Assembly: GCA_038501625.1 (NCBI GenBank)
Contig: JAZAYU010000258.1
Span: 561,001 to 625,000, forward strand
From: Corbicula japonica
Lineage: Eukaryota > Mollusca > Bivalvia > Venerida > Cyrenidae
Length of the DNA: 64,000 nt
Direction: 5' to 3'
Part shown: positions 1 to 12,135 of the stretch, one piece after another
How positions within the stretch are numbered: position 1 is the first letter of the stretch
How the letters are laid out: each line of letters begins with the position of its first letter
Made by a program: the position numbers and the translations under genes
The notes under the pieces: generated by a model
Databases searched by the model: none
Told to the model about the DNA's origin: nothing
Seen by the model: only the letters and a program-made list of their open reading frames with translations

Positions 1-914
1 CCATGGACGCACACTTCACCGACGAGGTACTGTTTTCAGATATTTGGAAATTTAAACGCGCAGATTTTATATTTCAAAAGAATATATTATTCGACTTTAT
101 TTTGACAATATAATTGCAACGTTTTTATGAGTTTGTAAAGGTTTTTAACATTTGAAATTTCAAAAATTCTCTGAATGACACTCTGCCGAACCAGAGAGGT
201 CTTTGGCCGAACGCTACATTTCGACTAATTAAAAATTTTGGGACATGTCTGACAGATGCTGACGTATTTTGAAATGAATGAACAGTGGTGTGATCAACAT
301 GGAATCCGGGTTCGATACTCTAAGCTCTGCTAGACACCTTGGTTCTTCAACTGTTCAACATGGCAGAGGCAAATCGAAAGTAGGGGGTGGGGGTACCCAT
401 AGTCTCAATAATTCGATTCAAAGTACAGACCCATTTTACAAACTGACTTTTTATAGATGTCTGCCCTTAAAAATTACATCTCAAGCTGTTATCATTAAAA
501 CTGTGGTGGAAAACACACTTCTTTAAGGTGGTATCATTTGTCACAATATACTGCTAAAGTGGGGAGGAGTGTGGTGTCATATTTCATAAAATTTTGTGTT
601 ATTTAATAATTATAAATCTTCTTATTACTTCAGATATCAATTATAGGGCATATAAATGTTACAGGTCAATCAGGAATTATAAAAAATTAGAAATATGAAA
701 CAATTTCTCTCACTGACTGACTGAATTGCCGGGAGTCCAAACTTCCAAATTATCCACCATAGTATTAAGGGTGGTAACGGTTGGAGTACACATGAACCAA
801 TTAGTAAAAAAATCAGACGTCTTTTATATTAACGTCAATAGTGACATAATTGTTTGTCAAAATAGTTTTACAGCCGGAAAAAAACCCTAAGAATTTTGTT
901 TTCTTTTGCTATAG

Positions 915-1004
915 ATGGCAGCAAGAAAAATGATCAAACAAAGGAATTTATACAGAGACTGGATGACCCTACAGGATTTTGGGTTGAAAAGTTTGAAAAC
1001 AAAG
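915..1004 (+). CDS. Internal exon of an unrecognised acidic protein (exon A)
   Basis: A 90-bp exon candidate follows a good acceptor (tttgctatag) and ends at AAAG|GTACTG. Read in phase 1 it encodes 30 residues including QRLDDPTGFWVEKFENK. It joins in phase with the exon at 5687. A second frame (phase 0, starting ATG) is also open over the same bases, so the frame rests on the phase match with the three later exons. Bases 1-26 end in GAG|GTACTG and may be the previous exon; in the matching phase they read ...GRTLHRRD. No family was recognised. The D-P-x-x-F-W-V string is loosely tudor-like, but that is too weak to name it. Confidence 0.4.
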
Positions 1005-2675
1005 GTACTGAATCAAAACATTTGCATTTTTCAGATTATTCAGCAGGTTTTTTTCAGCACTGTCTGCGCCTCCAGAAAATGGAGGTGTTCCCTAAGCAAA
1101 CAACCCTGTTCCCAATCATATCAAGTTGTCATTTTTCCCAATTGAAAACATATTTTATTTATGAAATTTCGGCAAAAATCTAATAAAATATATCAAAATA
1201 CACAGGTAATAGAAGAGTGACTTCCCTTTAAAATGCAGGTTATATACCACTAATTCATTTTCCATAGACTTCCATTATAACCTTTCATCAATTTCTGAAT
1301 TAACTATTGGGTCAAGCCCTTAAAATCATACAGTTCTCACGAGAACCTACCTAGAGACACCGTAAAATACCAATTCCACCCTAGCATGACCGATAAACTT
1401 TTTCGGCATTTTAGCCAGAAGTGTATGACCCAGGTCTCTGCGGAACTTTTGTTTACATTCTGTCAAAAATGACAGCTATTTTCAAGGTTGAATTTCACTT
1501 TTTTTTCATTATCAATTTCATATTATTTGTATTCAAATTACTACAAAATCATTATTTTTTCCCATTATAATTTTCTTTTTAAAATATTTATTTTCATTTT
1601 CTACCAATCAGGCTTGACCCCCTGCTACTGGTCCGCAAATTATTTAGAGGTTGTATTATGGTAAATAACTCAGTATTCCTCTGTGGTCCATTCGAATGAA
1701 GTCCGTTTCAATATATGCTATTTTTTTCTCTTCATCTGGGGGCCTCTTAACCGTTAGAAATCGACCTGTTTGTGACTTGTTTGTAGGAATAACATGTAAG
1801 GAAAATAAATGAAAGCAATTTCATGCCTATATCTCGTTTGGTAGAGGCGGACTAGTTCCGGAAGAGCGGATGTATATTTTTGGCACCGTATTTGCGATAC
1901 CGCATTTAAAATAGGGTCTGTTCGGTTAGAGATCAGTAATTTTCTTACAAGTAAGTTAACCCCCCATTTGCTGTGTGTTTTTGAATAGATGAAATGTAGA
2001 TCTTCACAGTCATATATGGTTGTCTAGAAATTAAGATGATAGAAATCGTGTTAAATGTGCATTGAATATTGGGAATATAACATTGAGGTCTATGGGAATT
2101 GGATTTACCTTGGTTCAACCTAGAGGCCTGATCACCAATATTTAGTGGTCTATAACCTGAAAGCGTTCAGTGACCCTGATTTAACTGTAAGCATGAATGT
2201 TTTCTGGAACTTCTTTCAACATTATAGCTATTGAATAAATCAATAAATTTATAACTGTTTTGTAAAACTTTACAGAAGGTCCCCTTAACTGCAGAAGGTA
2301 CATCATAATATGACTCTTTAGACACTTAATTCTTTTGTAATGTATTTTCGCGACTATGATGTCTTTGCACAACAATAAGTTCTACAATAAAAACTTGCGT
2401 TAATCTGAATTATTTAGTTAATACTCTAAAATAACCATTAAATTTGCTACAGTTTCACTATTTTATAAAGATGTTCATTTCATATAATGAATAATTTAAA
2501 TGAGAACATTATTTCTGATAACAGTTGGCTAACAAGTTACAGTACCAGTTTTGCAATGTTTGTTTGAATAAAGACCAAAAAGCAGGTAAAAGTACATTGG
2601 TAATGTAAAAATTGACTGATTTAAGCTAAATAAATGCATATTGAAATTTCCCCAAATGGACTATTTTATCTAGAA

Positions 2676-2886
2676 GATCAGTGGTCTAGGGGTAGAGTGT
2701 CGGACTCCAGATCTGGAGAATGCAGGTTCGAGTCCCACCAGGGATGAGGTTCGTCTGCAGTTTCCTCAATCCACATCCGGCGCGAATACTGGTTGGAAAC
2801 ACAGGAAGCAGTCATCAAGCGTGATTAATATAAGTTGGAATAACTTGTTTCACAATCGATGTAAAATAAATAAGTTTAAACTAAAC
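2676..2886 (+). repeat. tRNA-derived SINE-like copy
   Basis: The head carries pol III internal promoter boxes: A box TGGTCTAGGGG near 2682 and B box GGTTCGAGTCC near 2724. The segment between them can fold as an anticodon arm with CCA, the tRNA-Trp anticodon, using wobble pairs. The T-arm pairs imperfectly, and about 140 bp of non-tRNA sequence follows, ending in an AAACTAAACTAAA tail. This is a SINE-type retroposon rather than a working tRNA gene. Confidence 0.6.
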
Positions 2887-4479
2887 TAAATTCAATCTTT
2901 GTGAAAATTCCCAAAATGGGCATTTTTGTCGATAAAAAAATCCCAAAATGTCCAGACTCCTTTTCCCAAAATAGGCAGAAAAAACCCTGAATTCATACGG
3001 ATAAGAGGGTTAGTTTAACAATTCTACGTTTGGCTTGACAACTTAAATTTATGGATGATGGTTATGAAATGATTTCTGCTGCCAGTCTCCTCTATTTAAA
3101 CTGTCATTTATGTAGGGCAGTTGTCAGCTTCTGGCTTGAGTATGCGTGCATGGTACTGGTTAGTTCTCAGGACTCATGAGGGACAACATTAACTGACTGC
3201 CATGACGTGACTGATCTTTTGATAGAAATATCACAGTTGAGTTTGACCGTGTTTATTTGACTACAGACACATATTCATGTTAAACAATAAATTGTTATAT
3301 TATTTCACGCACATGTCATATGCAATTTCCTCATCAATCAAAACACTACCAGTAGCTTAATGCACAGTTATTGGCATGTTTACTATCACTGCCAAATATG
3401 GTTCTGCTCTATGTCAGTATGACTAATGAAGTTATTTATGAACATGGATGACATCGAAGCGGTTATGGCATGCTGCTTAAGTTCTTTTGCTCTGGGGAGT
3501 GTTACAGGACATGTCCACTCAATATGATAAATTAGGATGGTTTATATTACAATTGTGTGTTGATTTCTGTCAAATTATTTTGGATTAGGTTTTTATTTGA
3601 CACTTTTTCTGTTTTTGTGTCATTTTGTTTGTATAATTACCAATATACATTTTCTTCTGCTTGTATTATCAGTCGTCAGATAAACTATAATTTAATGATC
3701 ACAGAACAAATGATATGAATTGACTCGGGCCAAACTAAAATTGACTGTTTAATGTTTCATTTTAACAAGACCTGCTATTAGCTTTAAAAATTAAGAAAAG
3801 CATGGGGTGTTAGTCAGTGTTAAATAGAGGATCTAGAGTTGTCAATTGATTTAAAGTTTTATTAAACGAGTCTTGAAAATTTTCATTCAGCGCCTCAGCT
3901 TAATAACAGTTTCCGGAACAAGATAAAGATAATAGTTTAAATTTATTGACAACAAGACTTAGTTTTAGATTCATTTTAAAATTTTTCACACAAAACAAAT
4001 AGACACGAATAACGCATTTACATGTATCTTCTGAAAAATTCTTGTAATATAAACGTTGCCTTAAAATTGGTATTATCTATGAGATAAATTGACATCATTT
4101 ATGAGGTTAAGTGACATCATTTGACATTATACTAGTATAGAAAAAAATGCATACTGCTTATACTAACCTGGATAGAAGCAAAGTCTTGTGATAAGAGTAC
4201 ATTTGTCTTGTTAGTTCCTAAACACTTTGATCTGTTGGAATATTTTGTTTTGCTTAAATTTCAGGAAGGGGTGTTGTCACAGAAATCAGAAGAAAAAAGG
4301 GGATTTCCTCCTAGTAAATAGAGGGGAAAATATTTCTGCTAAGGAGGGGGACAGAAGAGGAGAAGAAAAATCAAGCGGTTGTCGCTTCTTTTTCCATTCT
4401 GGAGGGAAACGCTTGTGGTAAGCCTTTAACTTTAACTACACAAAGACATGTAGTGTACACAAACTTGTATTGTTCAGAA

Positions 4480-4580
4480 GATAGCTTCTCTAGCTGGGAG
4501 CGAACCTGCATCGTCACGGCGACAGCGCCTAGCCATGCAATTCCTGCGACGCAACCAACTGAGCTAACCGGGACAACGCC
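4480..4580 (-). repeat. tRNA-like SINE copy 1
   Basis: On the minus strand this 101-bp unit has a TAGCTCAGTTGG A box and a GGTTCGCTCCC B box, the spacing of a tRNA-derived promoter. It lies in the intron between exons A and B of the plus-strand gene and is almost identical to the unit at 4734. Short A-runs flank the box-A side (ccaaaaaa on the plus strand). Confidence 0.6.
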
Positions 4581-4733
4581 AAAAAACGTTGATCGGATAG
4601 CCCTGATATACGTAACAATCACTGCATGACATCGGTAACGGGTTAATTTACTGATAACAGTATTGACTAAATGTACGGGGAGACTTTTTACGGCCGCCAC
4701 ACTGCACAAATAGCGCTACTGTGAATTTCAAAT

Positions 4734-4834
4734 GATAGCTTCTCTAGCTGGGAGCGAACCCGCACCGTCACGGCGACAGCGCCTAGCCATGCAATTCCTG
4801 CGACGCAACCAACTGAGCTAACCGGGACAACGCC
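4734..4834 (-). repeat. tRNA-like SINE copy 2
   Basis: This second 101-bp unit starts 254 bp after the first and differs by only a few substitutions (for example cctgcatcg versus cccgcaccg on the plus strand). The intervening 153 bp are not shared, so these are two nearby insertions or a duplication of the SINE alone. Both keep intact A and B boxes. Confidence 0.6.
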
Positions 4835-5686
4835 AAAAAAACGAGCTACAGAAACTTTGTTGTTATAAATAACTTGATCACTGATTTTTCTTTTAAGTAT
4901 TGATGCAACAGAAGAAAATAAGACTCTGGGCCGGTTAGTGAACCATGGTGAAAAGTGGGAAAGGAATTGTGTGATGAAGGAATGCTTTGGCAACTTATGC
5001 CTCTTTGCCATGAGGTAATTCTTAAAATATTCTTAGTTTCATTTACTACCATGAAACATTTTGATTAATTTTATGTCACCTACATGTTTAATAGTTTATT
5101 GTTAAACAGTTGCTTGTTAAGAAATATTTAAATTTTGCGTGTTAAGTCTTGCTTTCTGCTGAAACTATTAGATGAATAGCCTTAACAAAAGCAAATATAT
5201 ATTTCTGATAAAGTAAAGATGATTTAATTCTAGCAATGTAAAGAAGCAAATCAAGTTTAATACTCAAGTTGAGCTTGAAAAAGGATTTATAATCACGGGG
5301 CTGTGTTGTAACATTTTAGATTTAATTGAACTGTCGGTAACATAAACATGTTTCAGTATAAATACAAGTTCATTGTATAAATCTGTGAATCCTCTAATTC
5401 ATGCGACCTCATTTCCCTCTTTCTATCAAGATGTGAATCTACCAATCTTCCCTATCTACCAATAATCACACACGTATAGTTAACCGCAAAGATTGCATCA
5501 GAAATGTCCAAGGTGTGCCGCTTCTTGAGACCACTTGTTACTTTTTTTTTAAAAGGTCCTGTGTGCTTTAAAAACTGGTAGCTAAAACATTGGTTGCCTC
5601 GCAACTGCTGTTAAAAACTTAGTCAAGATAGAATTCATTGCTTCATTAATTTTCATATCCACCCTTACCTTTTGTCTTGATTACAG

Positions 5687-5770
5687 ATACCGAGTTGAGC
5701 AGTGATGACAGTGGTGATGAAGGTGACAGTGATGATGAAACAGAGCAGAATCATGATAATTACACTAACT
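5687..5770 (+). CDS. Acidic exon of the unrecognised plus-strand protein (exon B)
   Basis: An 84-bp exon (28 codons, phase 1-1) lies between the acceptor ttgattacag and the donor AACT|GTAAGA. It encodes a strongly acidic, serine-rich stretch, TELSSDDSGDEGDSDDE, then an N/H/T-rich end. This composition is typical of a disordered linker with casein-kinase-2 type sites. It joins exon A (G|AT gives D) and exon C (T|AT gives Y) without breaking frame. No ATG is needed here; the reading simply runs into the intron. Confidence 0.5.
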
Positions 5771-5917
5771 GTAAGATTATATGTTGCTTCATCATTGCTA
5801 CATCATTTTTGCATTTTGAAAAAAAAATATCCCCTGTAATTAATGTTTTCAAATTGGTATCTTTAAGACATTTTGCTATTCTTTGGAACTTTATTAATGT
5901 ATCTAGCATAATTTTTA

Positions 5918-7778
5918 GCTCGACTATTCGAAGAATAGGGGAGCTATCCTACTCGCCCCGGTGTCGGCGTCGGCGTCCGTTAAACAAAAAATGCACTTTG
6001 GTCCATTACTTGAAAACTACTTATGATATCAACTCGAAACTTGGAATATATATTCACCATCAAATTCTACATCATTACCAACAAGACCCATAACTCTGCT
6101 TCCAATATTTTTCAAGTTATGCCCCTTTTTCACTTAAATTTTGCGTTAAGGAAAATATGCACTTTGGTCCATAACTTATAAACTACTTGAGATATCAACT
6201 TGAAACTTGGAATATATATTCACCATCAAATTCTACATCATTACCAACAAGACCCATAACTCTACTGTCAATATATTTCAAGTTATGCCCCTTTTTTCTT
6301 ATATTTTGTGTCAAGCAAAATATGCATTTTGCCTCTAACTTTAAAACTAATTGAGATATTGCCTTGAAACTTGAAATATATTTTCACCATCAAAATCTAC
6401 ATCATAACCAACAAGACCCATAACCCTTCTTCCAATATTTTTCAAATTATGCCCCTTTTTCGCTTACATTTTGTGTTAAGCAAAATATACAGTCGGCCCT
6501 TAACTTCGTTATGAATGGAGGGATTTCAAAATAACTTGGCACAAATGTTCACCATGACAAGGCGGTGTGTCGCGTACAATACCCATGCCTGTAGGTCCAA
6601 AGTCAAGGTCACTGTTACTAAAAATAGAATTTTCTTGCAAAATCGTGTCCGCTCTGTAACTTTGTTATTTCTTATTGGGTTTTTAAATAACTTGGTATAA
6701 TTGTTCACCATATCAAGACGGTGTGTCACCTACATGCCCAAGCCTGTATGTCAATGGTCAAGGTCACTGTTGCTAAAAATAGAATTTTCTTGTCTAGGCT
6801 GTTACTTTGTTATGAATGGAGGGATTTCAAAATATCTTGGCACAAATGTTCACCATGACAAGGCGGTGTGTCCGCACAATACCCATGCCTGTAGATCCAA
6901 GGTCAAGGTCACTGTTACTAAAAATAGAATTTTCTTGTCCAGGCTGTAACTTTGTTATGAATGGAAGGATTTCAAAATAATTTGACACAAATTTTCACCA
7001 TGACAGGGCGGTGTGTCACGTACCATGCCCATGCCTGTAGGTCAAAGGTCAAGGTCACTGTTACTAAAAATAGAATTATCTTGTCCTGGCTGTTACTTTG
7101 TTATAAATGGAGGGATTTTAAAATAACTTTGCACAAATGTTCATGAAAAGGCAGTGTGTCCGCACAATACCCAAGCCTGAAGGTCCAAGGTCAAGGTCAC
7201 TGTTACCAAAAATAGAATTTTCTTGTCCAGGCTGTAACTTCATTATACATGGAGGGATTTCAAAAAAACTTGACACAAAAGTTAACCATGACAGGGTGGT
7301 GTATTGCGTACCATGCCCATGCCTGTAGGTCAAGGTCACTGTTACTAAAAATAGAATACTCTTGTCAGGGCTGTAACTTCATTAGGAATAGAGTGATTTC
7401 AAAATAACTTGACACAAATGTTCATCATGACAATGTGGTGTGTTGCTTACCATGCCCATGCCTGTAGGTCCAATGTCAAGGTCACTGTAACTAAAAATAG
7501 AATTTTCTTGTCCGGGCTATAACTTTGTTTTGAATGGAGGGTTTTCAAAATAACTTGGCACAAATGTTCACCATGACAAGGCAGTGTGTTGGGTATATTA
7601 CCCATGCCAGTATGTCCAAGGTAAAGGTCACAGACATTATTTCTGTTATTTGAAATGAATTTCTCTCTTACCATTCACTTGTTAATATTTTTCCTGATTG
7701 AACATGAATGTATGGCCATAGTTGTTATTGTTTTAATCTTCAAATTGCATTTGTTTCAAATGATTCGAATAGTCGAGC
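5918..7778. mobile_element. Non-autonomous element with 15-bp TIRs and internal tandem repeats
   Basis: The ends are a perfect 15-bp inverted repeat: GCTCGACTATTCGAA at 5918-5932 and TTCGAATAGTCGAGC at 7764-7778. The 1,861-bp body is satellite-like. About three units of roughly 165 bp (near 6000-6480) carry 'gaaacttggaatatatattcacc'-type sequence. About eight units of roughly 145 bp (6515-7640) each carry GTCAAGGTCAC. Short open frames inside simply follow the repeat period and are not genes. Such TIR-bounded repeat arrays are abundant in bivalves. No transposase is present. Confidence 0.7.
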
Positions 7779-7854
7779 ATGCTGTCTCCTCTGACAGCTC
7801 TTGTTAAGGCTTGAAGTCTAGCTTAAAAGTGATGAATGCTGTCAATAAGTTATT

Positions 7855-7940
7855 ATACCCCCACAAACCAGAGTAAGGGGTGTACTTGAGTCAGTCTGTT
7901 GGTCCGTCTGTCTGTTAACATTTTGTGACGAATTACTACA
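7855..7940 (+). repeat. Fragment of an interspersed mollusc repeat
   Basis: The stretch beginning TACCCCCACAAACCAGAGTA and running into GGTCCGTCTGTCTGTTAAC resembles the start of the other satellite-bearing repeats here, with its 'GTCCGTCTGTC' module. The rest, up to about 8780, holds no recognisable gene. Confidence 0.3.
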
Positions 7941-8782
7941 GTTTTTGTCAGAATTTCATGAAACTTACTTAAGTTACTATGTACAGTTGTCTTACATCAG
8001 TGTTACAGATAAGAATTTTAGCCAATTGGGTATTTACTTATTACTTTGAGTTTTAATGTATTTTAATTGGGTTTTGAAAAAAAAAACTATTGGGTAAAAT
8101 ATCATTCCAGCTGTTTTTTCATTAAATTACAAATTTTCAATTGGTTTTTCAAGATTTTTGTTACTCCTTCATGTCAATATCAATTCTCTTTTTTACAAAA
8201 AGATAAAATCCAAGATGGCCTACTGGAATTGCATCCATCTTTTATTATTTTCTTGTGGTTTTGCTTCCCATACTTCTGTGACAAGGCAGTATTTTCTGGG
8301 TATTATTCTTCACTCTGTTTATAATACAGTTATAGTTGAATAGTCTAATATATGGTTTTGTGTTTCCTTTTTTTGTTTCATCAAGATGCATAAAATAAAG
8401 AGATGCAAAAAAAGATGCAGGATGTACTTTCCAATAAAAAGTAAGGGAAAAACATAATACACAATGTTTTATATACGTAATATTAAGAGGTTAATACATG
8501 AAACAGCCCAGCTCTGAAGTGTATTAAAATCTGTAATACAATTGTTCGATTTTTCATCTCAATGAGAGTAACATATAACATGTCTATTAATCAACAACAA
8601 GTCTTAATTGCAAGCAGTGTACGTCATTATGGCTCCAAGGTGACGTCATGGATAATACATGGATAATGTCAGTCTCTGGTTAAAGCGGGTCAGTAATGAT
8701 TATCAGTGAGCGAACTGGACAGAAAGGTGATAATCTAGTACATGATGGCAATAGTCACCTGCAAATAGGCTTACTTTTTGTT

Positions 8783-9454
8783 AGCTCACCTGTTTATAGT
8801 GACAGGGTGAGTTTTTGTGATTGTCTTTCATCTGGCGTCCGTTCACAATTGTTGTCCGCACTCTAGCGGTCTTAATTTTTATCCGATCTTCTTCAAACTT
8901 GGTCAGAATGTTTATCTCGATGACATCTCGGTCAAGTTCGTAACTGGGTCAGGTGACCTTCAAAACTAGGTCACATGTTCAAATGATAGAAAAAGCTTAT
9001 CTGCACTCGAGCAGTCTTAATTTTTATCCGATCTTTTCAAACTTGGTCAGAATGTTATCTCAATGATATCTAATTCAGGTTCGTAACTGGGTCATGTGAC
9101 CCTTAAAACTAGGTCACTAGGTCAAATTATAGAAAAAGCTTGTCCGCACTCTAGCGGTCTCAATTTTGGTCCCATCTTTTTCAAGCATGGTCAAAATGTG
9201 TATCTCAATGATATCTAGGTCAGGTTCGAAACTTGGTTATGTAAAAAAAAATGTAAGATGCAGCGTTCCATTCAAAAATAACAAAAACCTCCAGTCCACT
9301 TTGTGCTTTAACAATCCTGATGAGGAATGTCATCTAGTGAAACTCTACCAGAGATGACCCCAGAGTCAAAATTGGATAACTCTTTGAGTCAATTGGCAAT
9401 TGCATTTGCATCCACTGACTCTTGCAGCCATTGAGCAGTTGTTGGCAGGTGAGC
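8783..9454. mobile_element. Short TIR element with three ~143-bp repeats
   Basis: The left end AGCTCACCTG (8783-8792) and right end CAGGTGAGC (9446-9454) are inverted. Three internal units of about 143 bp start near 8855, 9000 and 9140 with TCCGCACTCTAGCGGTC-like sequence and contain TTCAAACTTGGTCAGAATG. The right side carries ATAGACCCTCTTGTTT, a tail seen again near 11035-11055. This is a second non-autonomous, satellite-carrying family distinct from the 5918 element. Confidence 0.55.
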
Positions 9455-9537
9455 GACCCATGGTCCCATAGACCCTCTTGTTTACTATAAAGTAACAAGT
9501 GTATTCATGATGTTTAAAGCATTTCTTCCAATTTCAG

Positions 9538-9597
9538 ATACGTTTCCAGGACCAAGTTCTGAAGTAAAGGAAGCTTCTTCCTCAAGGATAAAGACAG
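9538..9597 (+). CDS. Exon C of the unrecognised plus-strand protein
   Basis: This 60-bp exon (20 codons, phase 1-1) has a strong acceptor, cttccaatttcag, and the donor ACAG|GTTTGT. It encodes a Ser/Lys-rich segment, TFPGPSSEVKEASSSRIKT. It continues the frame of exon B and passes phase 1 to the last exon at 11338. The small size is unremarkable for this gene. Confidence 0.45.
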
Positions 9598-9624
9598 GTT
9601 TGTCTTTTTGATATTTTTAGTCCC

Positions 9625-10330
9625 TTACCGGTGGGGGGGTCGCTTATATGAACCATGACCAAACCTGAAAGGTCAAGGTCACACTTAGACTTTGAAGGTC
9701 AAAATTCTGTCTACTTTCCTTGTCTGGACCATTTTTCAATCATATATTGGGGAAGTTTAAAATAACTTTCCTCAAATTTTTCCCTTGGTATGACGGGAGT
9801 GTCGCACATATGAACCATGACCATAGCTAAAAGGTCAAGGTCACGCATAGACTTTCAAGGTGAAAATTCTGAATAATTCCTTTGTCCCCACCATTTTTCT
9901 GTCATTTATTGGGGGATTTTAAAATGACTTACCACAAATGTTGCCTGTGGTGAGATGGAATGTAGCCTGTATGAACCTTGACTTTACCGCAGAGGTCAAG
10001 GTCACACAAAATTTGACAAAATTTGTTTGTTCAGACCGTTTCTCATTTATTGGGGAATTTTAAAACGACTTACCAAAAATGTTCCACTTGATGAGACAGA
10101 ATGTCGTGTATATGAACCATGACTACCTCAGAGGTCAATGTCACATACAAAATTGCTTTTTGGACCTTTTTTCATTTATTGGGGGAATTTAAAATAACTT
10201 ACCACAAATGTCCCCCTTGGTGGGGAAATATTAATGTTTTTCCCATCCCTGGTGCAACTCATTCCCAATCCATCTCATCCCTGATGAATCTCATTCCTAA
10301 TGCATCTCATCCCTAATGCAACTCATTCCC
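9625..10330 (+). repeat. Tandem repeat remnant, ~140-160 bp unit
   Basis: Four degraded units are marked by 'AAGGTCAAGGTCAC' or 'GAGGTCAAGGTCAC' at about 9690, 9832, 9992 and 10130. Each is followed by CATTTATTGGGGGA and AAAATGACTTACC. From 10230 the sequence changes to short 'CTCATTCC(C/T)AATGCATCTCAT' repeats up to about 10335. No coding potential was seen. Confidence 0.55.
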
Positions 10331-10489
10331 AAATCTAATCATTTCACTTATTTTAAATACATTACCTTCTTAACCACATTACAAGGAAATTATTCACATT
10401 GCCTTTAAGAGTAACCGGCAAGGGATATGTATTACATAGCAATAGGCTATTAGCTTGTTTTGTTTTTTTGCTCTTAAATGACAAAGTGC

Positions 10490-11055
10490 TAATTGTAAGC
10501 TAGTGTGACCAGCCTTAGTTTGTCGTCAGTCGTAGTGCACTGGGTTTCTTTGTTTCTTTTGCCAATATTTTCACAAGATTTCCTCTGAAATTTGACCAAA
10601 CTTCATTGGAATGATCATTGGGCGAGTCCCCTAATAAAATGTTCGGAATGGTTTCGAGTGGTTACATTAGGTCACAGGCCAAAAAATGAGCTTAAAATTC
10701 AAATTTCAAAAAATCTTCCTTTCTTAAACTAGAAACCCCAGAGCTTTTATGTATGAAGCATCATCTGGATGTCTTCTTTTTTTTAATCATACCCCTGGGT
10801 CCAAATTTGGCCCACCCAGTAATCATAAAGTTTACATTGACTTACATTAGAAGAACTTGAACTCTTCTTCAGAATCAGATGGCCTGATTTTGCCAGAACT
10901 TAAAGAAATGGTCACTAGGTGGTCTTCTCCCCATAAAAAGGACAGAGAAAAAAGTTATTCAAATTATGCCATCTAGGTGAAAGTTAGTCTTGCGTTTTTA
11001 CCCTAGGTCATGGCCCCTCTGGTGAATGATCCAGGTTCCTAAAGGCCCTCTTGTT
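10490..11055 (+). repeat. Degenerate interspersed repeat
   Basis: This intronic stretch contains the motif set of mollusc interspersed repeats (TTTCACAAGATTTCCTC, TTGACCAAACTTCATTGGAA, GTCATGGCCCCT) and ends AAAGGCCCTCTTGTTTT, the same tail as the 8783 element. It runs to about 280 bp before the last exon of the plus-strand gene. Confidence 0.4.
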
Positions 11056-11337
11056 TTAAATTATGCATTATACATAACATTATGAACAGTTGTGAATGGT
11101 TTGAAGAGTAAAATAATTAGCTAAATTGTGTCTTGTTATTCAATGTTGTTTGTAAGAAACTTATAAATTAATTTATCATATTAGAATCCTCATTCCTAAT
11201 GCACCAGTCACATGGGACATAAGAAGTTCCCCTTTCTATATTTTAAAAAATACCATGTTCTGTGAAGTTTCCCATAGATTGTTTGAAAACTTGATAACAT
11301 TTTCAACATGTGAAAGTTTACCCTTTTTCTACTTCAG

Positions 11338-11423
11338 CCAAAAAAATTGAGTTGACAGATGAACAGCGTCAGCTGCTGAGTCGTTTGTTTAAAAGACAAA
11401 TGTTACAATGCGACGAGAGCTGA
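11338..11423 (+). CDS. Terminal coding exon of the unrecognised plus-strand protein (exon D)
   Basis: After the acceptor ctttttctacttcag, the phase-1 frame runs 28 codons to TGA at 11421-11423. It encodes KKIELTDEQRQLLSRLFKRQ, then MLQCDES. The helical, charged end reads like a short coiled or DNA-binding-protein tail, but no family was recognised. The predicted C-terminal part of the protein from exons A-D is about 106 residues. A 3'UTR probably follows; AATAAA-like strings occur near 11530 (AAAATAAAAG), and which one is used cannot be told. The upstream exons and start lie outside or were not found. Confidence 0.45.
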
Positions 11424-11924
11424 GGAAGATCGATTGTTTGAATGCTTCCACAAAATACAAATGCCTTCAAACATTGCCGTGGAAGAAAATAAAAAACACA
11501 GTACATAACTGGATAACGGTTGAAAAGAGGAAAATAAAAGATTTTTAACAGCCAATGGATACATGCAGTGTTCATCATGAACTTCATGTCATGACTTTAT
11601 AGATTCAGATGATATACAACCAAAAAATATTCAAACGAAAAAGAAATGTCCATTGTATTTGATAGTATTCTTGCAAGTGTTTAATATTTCAACGGGCTTA
11701 TTAAGAGAGATGCAGGTGAGCTTTTGTTTAATGGAATTGTTGAAAGTAAGGCATATAAGTAATGTAAGTGTTGGGTGAGTAGGGTATTGTTCATGCAAAT
11801 ATATTTAGAAATACCTGAAAAACAAGGATTGTTCATAAGAGCACATGACAGAGTATAAAGTGAAATTCTTTGAGAGTCTGAATAGTAAGTTGTGGAGTGG
11901 ATGTGGCAAGTAAAATTTTTAGCT

Positions 11925-12135
11925 CACAGAGCCAAAGGCTCTGGATGAGCTGTTTTGATCAGAGGGGGGCCAGATGTTTGTCGTCCGTCAACATTTTTGT
12001 TAACACGATAGAGGCCACAATTTTTATCTGATTGTCACCAAACTTGGTCAGAATGTTTGTCTTGGTGGTGTGGCGATCCCTTTGCGAAACTGGGTCATCT
12101 TGGGTTGAAAACTAGGTCAGATTAAAGCAAACATT
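11925..12135 (+). repeat. Interspersed repeat fragment
   Basis: It begins AGCTCACAGAGCCAAAGGCT and includes two related units (TTTTGTTAACAC(G/A)ATAGAGG at about 11995 and 12135) with CCAAACTTGGTCAGAATG, as in the 8783 element. It belongs to the same broad group of satellite-bearing non-autonomous repeats. From 12135 to about 13560 there is AT-rich sequence with no supported gene. Confidence 0.4.

Noticed and set aside
2676..2746. Functional tRNA-Trp (CCA) gene
   Set aside because: A and B boxes and the anticodon are present, but the T-arm stem mispairs and a long SINE-like body and tail follow.
4227..4421. Possible extra exon of the plus-strand gene (acceptor aaatttcag, donor CTTGTG|GTAAGC)
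   Set aside because: The phase needed to join the flanking exons meets a stop; only an incompatible phase is open.
4371..5011. Two minus-strand open frames sharing the peptide FFGVVPVSSVGCVAGIAWLG
   Set aside because: The shared peptide is the translation of the two tRNA-like SINE copies at 4480 and 4734, not a protein repeat.
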